Source of the DNA: Deltaproteobacteria bacterium
Lineage (GTDB): Bacteria > Desulfobacterota > WTBG01 > CAIYCZ01 > CAIRTM01
Assembly: GCA_016875025.1 (NCBI GenBank)
Contig: VGSH01000005.1
Location: 1 to 52,261 of the forward strand
Reading direction: 5' to 3'
DNA length: 52,261 nt
The first letter of the stretch is position 1, and each line of letters begins with the position of its first letter. The position numbers were made by a program, and so were the translations under genes. The notes under the pieces were generated by a model, which was not told the origin of the DNA, searched no databases, and saw only the letters and a program-made list of their open reading frames with translations. This document shows positions 25,292 through 33,574 of this stretch, piece by piece.

Positions 25292-26661
25292 GCACCTTCC
25301 GCGCAGCCCGTAAATATATCTATGTGATTGAACTGGTGCTGCTGGTGAGTCTTGTGACCGGCAGTCTTGTGCTCGTTAATTATATCGCCAGCCGCCACCG
25401 GGTGCGCTTCGATCTGACACCGCAGCAATCATTTACGCTGGCGCCCCTGACCCTGCGCGTGCTGGAGGGCCTGCGTGAGCCCCTTCAGATAACGATTTTT
25501 CATAAGCGCGACGAAAAAAATGAATTTCAGGACCTGGTTGATCTGCTCAAACGCGCATCCGGCCTGCTCGCATTCCAGTTCATCGATCTGGACAAAAACC
25601 CCGCGCGCGCGGCCAGCTTTGATATTTCCAACTACGGGGCGGCCATCGTCGAGTACGGGGGCCGGCGCGAACGCGTCAGATATTTCACCGAAGAACATCT
25701 GGTGACGGCCCTGATCCGGCTGACTGAAAAAAATGAAAAAATCGTGCGCTTCGTTACCGGGCACGGTGAGAAAAGCTTTGATGCGCCTGAGCCGGTCAAC
25801 AGCTTCAGTCAGGTCAGGCATGCGCTCGGCCTTGAAAATTACCGTGTGGAGCCGCTGCTGCTGATGAACGCTTCCGCCGTTCCTGAGGATACGCTGATTC
25901 TGGTCGTCGCCGGTCCGCAGGAGGACTTTCTTGCGCATGAGCTTGAGCTGATTGAGCGCTACATCCGTCAGGGCGGCCGGGTTCTCATGCTTTTTGACTC
26001 GTTTCCCCTGCCGCGCGTGGAGGAGTTCCTGCGTGAGCGTTTCGCCATTGACATGCCGCGCGATTACATCATCGATACGCGCAGCACCCTGACGGGTTTT
26101 GACATGCTGACGCCGGTCATCACCCCGGATAAACGCCATCCGATCGCGGCATTCATGAATAAAAGCGTTGTTTTTCCCTATTGCCGGTCGATTCTGCCCC
26201 GGTCGCACCATGATGCCGGGATGACACAGACGGTGCTGGCTGTCTCAGGACCTGACAGCTGGGCCGAGCGCAACCCGCACAGCGTGCGCGACGGTGTCGT
26301 GCGTTTTGACCCGGCCGAGGATATGGCCGGGCCGGTGCCGGTGGCTGTGCTCGTCGAGACCGCGCCGACTCAAGCTGATGTCTCCGGGGGGTGTCTGCTT
26401 GTGGCGGGCAACTCGAATTTCGCCTCTGATCACTACATTAACATTGTCGGCAACAGGGATTTCTTTTTGAATATGGTCGGCTGGCTGGCCGAACAGCAGG
26501 ATCTGCTCGGATCCCGGGGCAGCTCGCCGGCTGCGCCTGAAATGTATTTCATGACCAGACGGCAGGGGCAGCTCATCTACTGGCTGTGTGTTGTCGTGCA
26601 GCCGGTGCTTGTGCTGCTGTGCGGCGCGCTTGTCGTCTGGTGGCGGAGGCGGCGCGCATGA
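25288..26661 (+). CDS. GldG-type periplasmic auxiliary protein of an ABC system
   Basis: A 457-residue protein with an N-terminal membrane anchor (about 10-32), a large extracytoplasmic part containing the GldG/ABC_transp_aux domain (VLEGLREPLQITIFHKRD, FVTGHGEKSF, GGRVLMLFDS) and a C-terminal membrane segment (LIYWLCVVVQPVLVLLCGAL) ending in WWRRRRA. It acts with the ATPase and permease encoded upstream. ATG 25288 overlaps the permease stop (ATGA). Confidence 0.85.
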   Translation: MSTFRAARKYIYVIELVLLVSLVTGSLVLVNYIASRHRVRFDLTPQQSFTLAPLTLRVLEGLREPLQITIFHKRDEKNEFQDLVDLLKRASGLLAFQFIDLDKNPARAASFDISNYGAAIVEYGGRRERVRYFTEEHLVTALIRLTEKNEKIVRFVTGHGEKSFDAPEPVNSFSQVRHALGLENYRVEPLLLMNASAVPEDTLILVVAGPQEDFLAHELELIERYIRQGGRVLMLFDSFPLPRVEEFLRERFAIDMPRDYIIDTRSTLTGFDMLTPVITPDKRHPIAAFMNKSVVFPYCRSILPRSHHDAGMTQTVLAVSGPDSWAERNPHSVRDGVVRFDPAEDMAGPVPVAVLVETAPTQADVSGGCLLVAGNSNFASDHYINIVGNRDFFLNMVGWLAEQQDLLGSRGSSPAAPEMYFMTRRQGQLIYWLCVVVQPVLVLLCGALVVWWRRRRA

Positions 26662-27191
26662 ACTGGAAGCGCCTGGCATTCTGGGCGGTGCTGTTTTGCG
26701 GACTGCTTATCTACGTGGTGCTGTTTGAAAGACATGAGCAGCCCCGGCCTGCGGCAGTGCTGCCCGCTGAAACATTCGCGCGGGTGCTTCCGCTGGAGGC
26801 CGCAGACATAACCGGGCTGCTTGTCAGCGATGGAGAAAAAACCGTGCGCCTCTCGCTGCGGGGTAAGGAGCTGCGCGTGGTTGAACCTGAAGGCGCACGG
26901 GTCGCACCCGACATCATCGCCAGCATGCTGAGCGCAATCACCGAGGCAGTCATAGTTGACGAGATTGAGCCGGGTCAGGATCAGGCGGAATACGGTCTCA
27001 GCCCGCCCGCCTTTACCCTGCAGGTGCAAGCGAGCGCCGGGGCCGAACCCGTGACCCTGCTGCTGGGAGCAAGCGCTCCCAGCATGATCAACCTGTACGC
27101 CAGCCTGCCGCAGCAGAACCGGACCATTCTGCTTGGGACCTACCTGCGTTTTTCCCTGCGCACATTCCTGGATAACGTAAAAACAGAGTAA
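26658..27191 (+). CDS. DUF4340-domain membrane-anchored protein
   Basis: Residues 5-22 form an N-terminal anchor (WKRLAFWAVLFCGLLIYVV), followed by a DUF4340-like extracytoplasmic domain (EAADITGLLVSDGEKTVRL, YGLSPPAFTLQV). DUF4340 proteins regularly close Gld-type ABC operons. At 178 residues it is shorter than many homologues but shows no lesion. ATG 26658 overlaps the previous stop. Confidence 0.8.
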   Translation: MNWKRLAFWAVLFCGLLIYVVLFERHEQPRPAAVLPAETFARVLPLEAADITGLLVSDGEKTVRLSLRGKELRVVEPEGARVAPDIIASMLSAITEAVIVDEIEPGQDQAEYGLSPPAFTLQVQASAGAEPVTLLLGASAPSMINLYASLPQQNRTILLGTYLRFSLRTFLDNVKTE

Positions 27192-27262
27192 CGTCGGGAT
27201 TCCGGGGTTGGGACTCGGGCGTTCGGGGCTCGCAGTGCTGTGCCCCGTCCCTTGGTTTAACA

Positions 27263-27283
27263 TTGATACACGTGTAAAAAGTC
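27263..27283 (+). repeat. Solo terminal end of element A
   Basis: TTGATACACGTGTAAAAAGTC matches the left end at 29061 (TTGACACACTTGTAAAAAGTC) but no right half follows. Confidence 0.6.
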
Positions 27284-27373
27284 CGGATGCACGCGTTGCG
27301 TGCCGATTCATCGGGATTGTTGTGGAGTACGACAAGGACCACTCGTTCCTTCGGGGCTGCGCGCCGTGTGCCC

Positions 27374-27416
27374 GCATTTTTTTGAGCAGCCTGTATAAAA
27401 ATATTTTTTCAACCAC
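27374..27416 (+). repeat. Fragment of element B
   Basis: TTTTGAGCAGCCTGTATAAA and TTTTTTCAACC match the end of the copy at 41228-41264. Confidence 0.65.
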
Positions 27417-27419
27417 GCA

Positions 27420-28169
27420 TTAAAGCTGTTCGAGGATTTCAAGCGAGCGGGGGCGCCGTCCCATGTGGTATTCCAGAAACCGCGTGAACAGTTTGTGGGT
27501 TTCCTCCTGTGAATCGCGTGAAAAATACAGGCGGTTGAGCTTGAGCAGGGACAGATCGCGCGCCTGCTGGAACAGGCGGATGGTGCCGTTTGAAATCGGC
27601 AGCATGTTGTGCAGCGGCGGCTCGCAGCGCGGGCACACGATGCCGCCGCGCTGGATTGAGAAGTGGTAGGCAGCGCTTATGTCGAAGGGTGTGTTGCAGG
27701 CAACGCAGTGCATGAACTGCGGCTCATAGCCCAGCAGGCCGAACAGGCGCAGCTCGAACAGGTGTATCATCGATTCGCGAAATCCGGTCTGGGTGAGCTG
27801 ATCGATATAATACACCAGCAGGCGGTATACTTCGGGATGAGCTTCGCGCTCCGGGCTCAGGCCAAGCACCAGTTCGAGCAAATAGGCCCCCAGGGCCACC
27901 CGGCGCACGTTTTGCGCGATTTCAGGAAATGCGCGCACGATGCGGCAGCGCTCAAGGCGCACCAGGTCCTGATGCTCACGGGCGAAATAGGTGACTTCAT
28001 TCAGGGTAAAGGGCTCAAGCGCGCTGCCGAAGCGCTTCAGGCTGCGTTTGGCTCCCTTGGCCACACCTCGCAGCAGGCCGAAGTCCTTCGTATAGAATGA
28101 CACCAGCCGGTCGGACTCGGCAAAGTCGTGGGTGCGTAAAATCACTGCCTGGGTGGTATGCTGCGGCAT
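27420..28169 (-). CDS. recO: DNA repair protein RecO
   Basis: RecO anneals ssDNA and loads RecA with RecR. The OB-fold N-terminus reads QAVILRTHDFAESDRLVSFY, FGLLRGVAKGAKRS and LEPFTL. The C-terminal part has a four-Cys zinc site (CVACN...CPRC). The 249-residue length is normal. ATG 28169 (MPQHTTQAV) was chosen because the conserved OB strand starts there; the longer frame passes through a dispersed repeat. The ribosome site is weak. Confidence 0.92.
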   Translation of the reverse strand: MPQHTTQAVILRTHDFAESDRLVSFYTKDFGLLRGVAKGAKRSLKRFGSALEPFTLNEVTYFAREHQDLVRLERCRIVRAFPEIAQNVRRVALGAYLLELVLGLSPEREAHPEVYRLLVYYIDQLTQTGFRESMIHLFELRLFGLLGYEPQFMHCVACNTPFDISAAYHFSIQRGGIVCPRCEPPLHNMLPISNGTIRLFQQARDLSLLKLNRLYFSRDSQEETHKLFTRFLEYHMGRRPRSLEILEQL

Positions 28170-28220
28170 GAATAAACCTGACAAGCCAAAGTTGCGGCAT
28201 AGCCTGCGATACAGCAGCGT

Positions 28221-28312
28221 CCGTTCGCCCTGAGCCTGTCGAAGGGTTGAACGGACAACGCACGTCACGCTGAACCCCGTTCATGGTTCGACAAGCTCAC
28301 CACGAACGGGGT
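28221..28312 (+). repeat. GAGCCTGTCGAA palindromic repeat, copy 2
   Basis: CCGTTCGCCCTGAGCCTGTC with inverted partner GGTTCGACAAGCTCACCACG, just upstream of recO. The rest of the gap (28313-28442) holds no gene. Confidence 0.85.
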
Positions 28313-28429
28313 TGCTTTATTTTGAAAATGGGTACATCAGAAAAAAAGTTAAACGCTCCAAAGTTGCTGCTCAAGGGGAAAACTGCAAAACGATCTTTTG
28401 GGATTATACGGCCGGGTGGGGCAAAAGAC

Positions 28430-28459
28430 AAAGAAAAAACCGGCGGCAGGCCCTGCCGC
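28430..28459 (-). terminator. Intrinsic terminator after the flavin reductase gene
   Basis: Stem GCGGCAGG/CCTGCCGC (28443-28459) followed on the minus strand by GTTTTTTCTTT, directly after the stop codon. Confidence 0.7.
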
Positions 28460-28461
28460 AG

Positions 28462-29034
28462 TCATTTCTTTTTTTTGCGCACGGAAAACCCGAATTTCCC
28501 GATCATGTGTCCCAGGCCGAAGTAATGGCCGTGCAGGAAGCACATTGGCCGGGAGTGCGAGAGCTTGAAGGCTCCCGTGGCCGGGTTGATCAGCAATTCA
28601 TCCGCATGTACGGCGACAACCTCCGCAATGAACATGTCGTGTGATCCCATCGGGCGAATGTCGGTTACGCGGCATTCGATATTCAGGGGCGATTCGGCTA
28701 TCAGGGGAGCTTTCACCTTTGAGGCTTTTAACGGTGTAAGCTTCATTTCGTTAAATTTGTCGAATTCGCGGCCCGATTTTACGCCGCACCAGTCGGTTGC
28801 GCGCGCCAGACGCTCGGTGGTGAGGTTGATAACGAATTCTTTATGCCTGCTGATAATGGCGTGGGAGCAGCGCTCGGGCCGCACGGAGATGTAGCACAGG
28901 GGCGGGTCCGTGCACAGGGTGCCGGTCCAGGCAATGGTGATGATGTTGAACCCGTCTTGCTTCGTGCCGCAGCTGACCAGCACCGCGGGCACGGGGTAGA
29001 TCATGGTGCCGGGTTTCCAGAGGACTTTGGGCAT
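28462..29034 (-). CDS. Flavin reductase family protein
   Basis: A 190-residue FMN-binding split-barrel protein of the DIM6/NTAB type. KPGTMIYPVPAVLVSCGTK opens the fold, followed by NIITIAWTGTLCTDPPLCYI and the SRHKEFVINL helix region that contact flavin. Anaerobes often carry such genes as flavoredoxins or flavin:NAD(P)H reductases. The tail is very basic (SVRKKKK). It stands alone with its own terminator. Confidence 0.82.
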   Translation of the reverse strand: MPKVLWKPGTMIYPVPAVLVSCGTKQDGFNIITIAWTGTLCTDPPLCYISVRPERCSHAIISRHKEFVINLTTERLARATDWCGVKSGREFDKFNEMKLTPLKASKVKAPLIAESPLNIECRVTDIRPMGSHDMFIAEVVAVHADELLINPATGAFKLSHSRPMCFLHGHYFGLGHMIGKFGFSVRKKKK

Positions 29035-29060
29035 AAGGCGTTCGGTTCAACGTTCAAAAG

Positions 29061-29195
29061 TTGACACACTTGTAAAAAGTCTGAATCAGGCTGTTTTGTC
29101 ATTCTGAGCGAAGCGAAGAATCTTGTCTTTTCAATATGTCAGGAGACCCTTCGCTTCGCTCAGGGTGACAGCACGGACTTTTTACGACTTCATCA
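29061..29195 (+). repeat. MITE-like element A, copy 2
   Basis: Nearly identical to 8843-8980, including TGTAAAAAGTC and GACTTTTTACG ends and the inner TGAGCGAAGCGAAG hairpin. Confidence 0.88.
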
Positions 29196-29259
29196 AGAGT
29201 TCAAGGTTTAGAATCATTAAGGTTACTGGTTATGGTTCTCTAACCCTCCCTCACTGTGT

Positions 29260-30186
29260 TTAATCAGGTGTAGACTGCGTCGGCAGCACAAGGCCGCGGG
29301 TTTCAGGGTATATGGCTATTCGGGAATCGGCGCGCGCGGCCGGGCCGTTGATGTAGGGATATGCCTCGGGATTGTCTCCGGCATAGGCTTCGATCATAGC
29401 GGTTGCGTAGCGACTGATGGCGTCGTTGCGGTCGCTGTTCCATCTGCCCATGCACACGAGAGAACACCCGAGGGACGATTGCGGCTCAAAATCACAGTGG
29501 TTTGCGCCTTTGATATGCAGTGCATAGGTCGGGCCGGCGGTGTTTTTGAATATGACCTTACCCTTGCCCCGGCCGTTGCAGATGCCGTTATCAGCGTGCA
29601 GCATGATTGAGGGAGTAGTGATTTTACGCGCAAGCGCGGCCGCATGTTCCGCATCGACCGGGTAGGGGTCGTAGAGTACCATTGCGGCGCAGGTGAAGTT
29701 CCCATCACCCAGGGCATGATTTTTATGGGTTGCGATTAATGCCGTGTAGCCTCCTGCAGAATAGCCTCCGATAACGACCGCTTCGGGCTGGATTACACCG
29801 TAGAGATAATGACCCGGCTCGGCGCTTTTGCGCACAGCCCAGTCGGCGCAGTCGATCATGTCGCAAGGGTCCCGGTCGGCATAATCCGGCCACAGGCTGC
29901 GCGCATCGTTTAAAATCACGGTAAACCCGCGCGTGGCCCAGTGTTCGCCGCAGGCATCAAGCGATTCTTTGCGCCGTGAAAACCCATGGCGGAAAACAAT
30001 CAACGGACGGGCGCCCGAAGCGCCTGTTGTGTAGACCAGGGTTGAAATCGTGCCGCCGTCGCGGGCAGGAATGGCTTCTGCATAGCGCGTGAATGCATGC
30101 GGGCCTTTGTCATCAGGCGCGGCCCAAACGGGGGCGTATGCAGGCAGAAGCAAGAACGCTATAAAAACAGGGATTGTTTTTTTCAT
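29260..30186 (-). CDS. Secreted alpha/beta hydrolase
   Basis: A signal peptide (MKKTIPVFIAFLLLPAYAPVWA, cleavage after AWA-like VWA) is followed by an alpha/beta hydrolase of the dienelactone hydrolase/platelet-activating-factor acetylhydrolase type. FRHGFSR is the oxyanion-side loop, GGYSAGGY the nucleophile elbow, and GANHCDF contains the catalytic His. Six cysteines suggest disulfides in the periplasm. ATG 30186 has GGAG 9 nt upstream. Substrate unknown; probably an esterase. The gene has no operon partner. Confidence 0.82.
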   Translation of the reverse strand: MKKTIPVFIAFLLLPAYAPVWAAPDDKGPHAFTRYAEAIPARDGGTISTLVYTTGASGARPLIVFRHGFSRRKESLDACGEHWATRGFTVILNDARSLWPDYADRDPCDMIDCADWAVRKSAEPGHYLYGVIQPEAVVIGGYSAGGYTALIATHKNHALGDGNFTCAAMVLYDPYPVDAEHAAALARKITTPSIMLHADNGICNGRGKGKVIFKNTAGPTYALHIKGANHCDFEPQSSLGCSLVCMGRWNSDRNDAISRYATAMIEAYAGDNPEAYPYINGPAARADSRIAIYPETRGLVLPTQSTPD

Positions 30187-30364
30187 TATTTCGAACTCCC
30201 GTGCGGCCGGGGGCAGCGTTTTGTGCTGTGCTGCTTGTAGCCGGCAGTCGGTGATACTCTGGACGGTCAAAAAACGGCCATGACTTATTATTCAATCATG
30301 ACCGGCTGTTTGTCAAACGGTATCAGGGTTTTTGGCGGAGAGGTTTTGAGCGACGGGCACCGGC

Positions 30365-31114
30365 TCAGCCGAAGCGTCCGGTGATATAGCCGTCGGTGCG
30401 CTCATCCTGCGGCGCGGTGAATATTTTTGGTGTTTCGCCGAATTCGATGAGGTCGCCGAGCAGCATGAAGCCGGTGTAGTCGGAAACGCGGGCCGCCTGC
30501 TGCATGTTGTGGGTAACGATCAGGATCGTGTAGAAGCGCTTGAGCTCAATCATGAGCTCTTCGATTTTCATGGTGGCGATGGGGTCCAGAGCCGAGCAGG
30601 GCTCGTCAAGCAGGATGATCTCAGGCTCAACCGTGAGCACCCTCGCCACACACAGGCGCTGCTTCATTTCCTCAGAGAGGCTCAGGGCCGGGGTGTTCAT
30701 TTTATCCTTGATGTCGTCCCACAGTCCGACGGCCCTCAGGCAGCGCTCCATGATGTCGTCGTAGTCGCTTCTTTTGTAGCCGTGCACCTTGAGCCCGTAG
30801 ACAAGGTTTTCACGCACCGAAAAGGGAAAGGGGTTGGGCCGCTGAAATACCATGCCGACCTTTTTGCGCAGCTCGATGATGTCGATTTCTTCGAGGGGCC
30901 GGTTGTTGACCAGCACTGAGCCGTTGACCGACACGTCGTCGATAATATCGTTCATGCGGTTGAAGCAGCGCAACAGCGTTGACTTGCCGCAGCCCGAGGG
31001 CCCGATCAGCGAGGTTATCGCGTTGCGGTACACGCAGAAGTCGACATTCTTGAGACCGTGAAACGTCCCGTAGAAGAGGTTCAGCTTTTCGGTTTTGAGG
31101 GCGCAGTCCATCAT
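30365..31114 (-). CDS. pstB: Phosphate ABC transporter ATPase PstB1 (degenerate signature motif)
   Basis: Walker A GPSGCGKS (38-45), Q-loop VGMVFQRPNPFP (Gln91), Walker B IILLDEP and the H-loop His202 (IVTHNMQQAARVSD) are canonical PstB. The ABC signature, normally LSGGQQQR, is LSEEMKQR (146-153), losing the two glycines that contact ATP. The partner PstB2 keeps the signature but has lost Q- and H-loop residues. The two would form one consensus and one degenerate ATP site. It is the last gene of the pst operon; its start overlaps the pstB2 stop (ATGA). Confidence 0.93.
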   Translation of the reverse strand: MMDCALKTEKLNLFYGTFHGLKNVDFCVYRNAITSLIGPSGCGKSTLLRCFNRMNDIIDDVSVNGSVLVNNRPLEEIDIIELRKKVGMVFQRPNPFPFSVRENLVYGLKVHGYKRSDYDDIMERCLRAVGLWDDIKDKMNTPALSLSEEMKQRLCVARVLTVEPEIILLDEPCSALDPIATMKIEELMIELKRFYTILIVTHNMQQAARVSDYTGFMLLGDLIEFGETPKIFTAPQDERTDGYITGRFG

Positions 31115-31866
31115 CCGAATTTTCCCTGAATGTAGTCCTCGGTCTGCTTGACTCTGGGATTGGTGAAGATCTTTTCGGTCTGGTCGAATTCAACGAGCGT
31201 GCCCATGTAGAAAAAAGCCGCAAAATCGCAGGCCCGGGCGATCTGCTTGGTGTTGTTGGACACCAGGATGATGGTGTAGTCTTTTTTGAGTTCGTTGAGC
31301 GCCTCTTCGATTTTTGCCGTGGAGATGGGATCAAGGCCCGAGCAGGGCTCATCAAGCAGGATGATTTCAGGCCGGAGCGCCAGTGTGCGCGCCAGGCACA
31401 GGCGCTGCTGCTGGCCGCCGGAGAGTTTCAGGGCCGAGACGTGCAGGCGGTCGCACACCTCACTCCAGAGTACGGCCTTCTTTAAACTTTCTTCGACGAT
31501 GTCATCAAGGTCGGATTTTTTATTGATGCCTTTCAGCCGAGGGCCGTAGGCGATGTTTTCAAAAATCGAGCGCGGCAGGGGCAGCGGCACGGCGAACACG
31601 GTGCCGACCCGGCGCCGCAGGCCCACCACGTCAACGGATGTGCCCAGTATGTCCTCGCCGTCAATCGACAGGCCGCCCTCGATGCGCACGCCGTCTTCGA
31701 AATCGATCATGCGGTTTATAAGCGATATCAGTGTCGATTTGCCGCTGCCGGCCGGGCCCATGAAGCCGGTAATGCTGTTTTTGCAGACGTCAAGATCAAC
31801 GCCTTTCAGGGCCTCGTTGTTTCCAAAGCGGACGGTAAGTTTTTCCGTGCGTATCTTGACGTTCAT
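31111..31866 (-). CDS. pstB: Phosphate ABC transporter ATPase PstB2 (degenerate Q- and H-loops)
   Basis: Walker A GPAGSGKS (37-44), intact signature LSGGQQQR (148-155) and Walker B IILLDEP are present. The Q-loop Gln is Ala92 (VGTVFAVPLPLP in place of VGMVFQKPNPFP), and the H-loop His is Asn204 (LVSNNTKQIARACD in place of VTHNMQQAARVSD). The 251-residue length and C-terminus TEDYIQGKFG are PstB-like. ATG 31866 is 8 bp after pstA; the longer frame to 32184 is a pstA overlap without PstB similarity. Confidence 0.92.
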   Translation of the reverse strand: MNVKIRTEKLTVRFGNNEALKGVDLDVCKNSITGFMGPAGSGKSTLISLINRMIDFEDGVRIEGGLSIDGEDILGTSVDVVGLRRRVGTVFAVPLPLPRSIFENIAYGPRLKGINKKSDLDDIVEESLKKAVLWSEVCDRLHVSALKLSGGQQQRLCLARTLALRPEIILLDEPCSGLDPISTAKIEEALNELKKDYTIILVSNNTKQIARACDFAAFFYMGTLVEFDQTEKIFTNPRVKQTEDYIQGKFG

Positions 31867-31874
31867 GGCGTGTA

Positions 31875-32711
31875 TCAGGAGTATTTGGCGATGACGCGGT
31901 TCATGGTGTAATAGGCGAGGATATTGATGGCCAGAATGCTTACCACCAGCACCAGGGCGGTTGCATAGGCCTTCTCCATCGAGATGCCTTCGCGGGCAAG
32001 GATATAGAAGTGCACTGCCATGGTGCGGCCCGAATCCATGAGCGATGCGGGCAGCCTGAGCGAGCTTCCCATGGTGAAAATGACCGCGGCGGTCTCGCCC
32101 ACGGCCCGGCCGATGCTGAGCATGATGCCCGTTAGTATGCCTGGAGCGGCCGAGGGCAGCACTACCTTCACCGTGGTCTCCCACTTGGTGGCGCCCAGAG
32201 AATGGCTGACGATGCGCAGGTTCCTGGGCACTGCCTTGATCGCCTCCTCGCTGGTGCGGATGATGGTCGGCAGTATCATGATGGTCATGGTGAGCGCGCC
32301 CGAGAGCAGCGACCAGCCCATGCCGAGCTTGATCACGAAGAAAATGAATCCAAACAGCCCGTAAATGATTGAAGGTATGCCGGCAAGGGATTCGACGCCG
32401 AAGCGGATGATGGTGGTCAGGCGCGACTCGCGTGTGTATTCGGTCAGGTAGATAGCTGTTCCCAGGCCAAGGGGCGTGGCAAATACGATTGAGAGCGCCG
32501 CCAGGAAAACCGTGCCCATGATGGCCGGGAAAATGCCGCCGTGGCGGCCCATGTCTTCCGGGTAGGTGAGCATGAAGCTCAGGCTGCAGTTGGAGATGCC
32601 CTTGATGAAGATAATGAACACAATAACCACCAGCAGGCCGACCGTGAAATAAGCCTGCAGGTTGAGAAAGTGCCTGACAAGAGCGTCGGTAAAGCGCGGG
32701 TTGACCCTCAT
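31875..32711 (-). CDS. pstA: Phosphate ABC transporter permease PstA
   Basis: A 278-residue inner-membrane protein with about six segments. The EAA loop region reads PRNLRIVSHSLGATKWETTVKV, and GRAVGETAAVIFT is the usual PstA/PstC signature. It forms the translocation channel with PstC. Start overlaps the pstC stop by 4 bp. Confidence 0.93.
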   Translation of the reverse strand: MRVNPRFTDALVRHFLNLQAYFTVGLLVVIVFIIFIKGISNCSLSFMLTYPEDMGRHGGIFPAIMGTVFLAALSIVFATPLGLGTAIYLTEYTRESRLTTIIRFGVESLAGIPSIIYGLFGFIFFVIKLGMGWSLLSGALTMTIMILPTIIRTSEEAIKAVPRNLRIVSHSLGATKWETTVKVVLPSAAPGILTGIMLSIGRAVGETAAVIFTMGSSLRLPASLMDSGRTMAVHFYILAREGISMEKAYATALVLVVSILAINILAYYTMNRVIAKYS

Positions 32712-33574
32712 TTAATGACTTTCCTCCTGATAACCACGTTGGCGAAATAGTTCAGCACCATGATGATCGACAGCAGCACCACGCCTGTTGAGAAAAGTCC
32801 CATGCGATGATCGCCGCTGGCGTAGGACAGTTCAAGGGCGATGTTGCTGGTGAGCGTACGCAGGGGGTCAAGCACGCTGCCGGGTATTTTCAGCGCGTTG
32901 CCCGCAACCATGATAACCGCCATGGTTTCGCCCACGGCGCGGCCCATGCCCAGAATGCAGCTTGCCAGAATGCCGGATTTGCCGGATGGTATGACCACCC
33001 GCCAGGTCGTCTGCCACTTTGTGGAGCCCATGGCAAGGGCGCCTTCGCGATAGCTGCGGGGCACGCTCATGAGCGCGTCGTAGGATATGCTGATGACCGT
33101 GGGCAGTATCATCACGCCCAGGACGATCGAGGTCGCCAGCAGCGAAAATCCCGAACCGCCGACGAAGTTCCGGATAAACGGAACGATATAGAGCACCCCG
33201 AGAAAGCCGTACACAACCGAGGGGATTCCCGCCAGCAGCTCCAGCGCGGGCTTGAGAAACATTTTCTGGCGTTTGCCGGCATATTCGGCCAGGTACACCG
33301 CGCAGCCAAGGCCCAGCGGAGCGCCGATGATCAGCGCTCCGAAGGTCACCAGAAATGAGGAGACAATCATGGGGAATATGCCGAAAAAACCCTTGGTGGG
33401 GGCCCACTTCATGCCGAAGATGATGCTGTTCACTCCGGCCTTGTAAAACAGCGGCAGGCCCTCTACGAGAATGAAGGCAAAAATAAGAAACAGGAACAGG
33501 ATCGATGAAAAAGCAAAAACCGTCAAAACCTGTTTGATAATACGTTCTTTGAGGACCGCTGTTTTAGAACTCAT
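32708..33574 (-). CDS. pstC: Phosphate ABC transporter permease PstC
   Basis: A 288-residue inner-membrane protein with ELLAGIPSVVYGFLGVL, the EAA loop PRSYREGALAMGSTKWQTTW and GRAVGETMAVIMVAGN. It partners PstA. The start lies inside the end of pstS (11-bp overlap). Confidence 0.93.
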   Translation of the reverse strand: MSSKTAVLKERIIKQVLTVFAFSSILFLFLIFAFILVEGLPLFYKAGVNSIIFGMKWAPTKGFFGIFPMIVSSFLVTFGALIIGAPLGLGCAVYLAEYAGKRQKMFLKPALELLAGIPSVVYGFLGVLYIVPFIRNFVGGSGFSLLATSIVLGVMILPTVISISYDALMSVPRSYREGALAMGSTKWQTTWRVVIPSGKSGILASCILGMGRAVGETMAVIMVAGNALKIPGSVLDPLRTLTSNIALELSYASGDHRMGLFSTGVVLLSIIMVLNYFANVVIRRKVIK

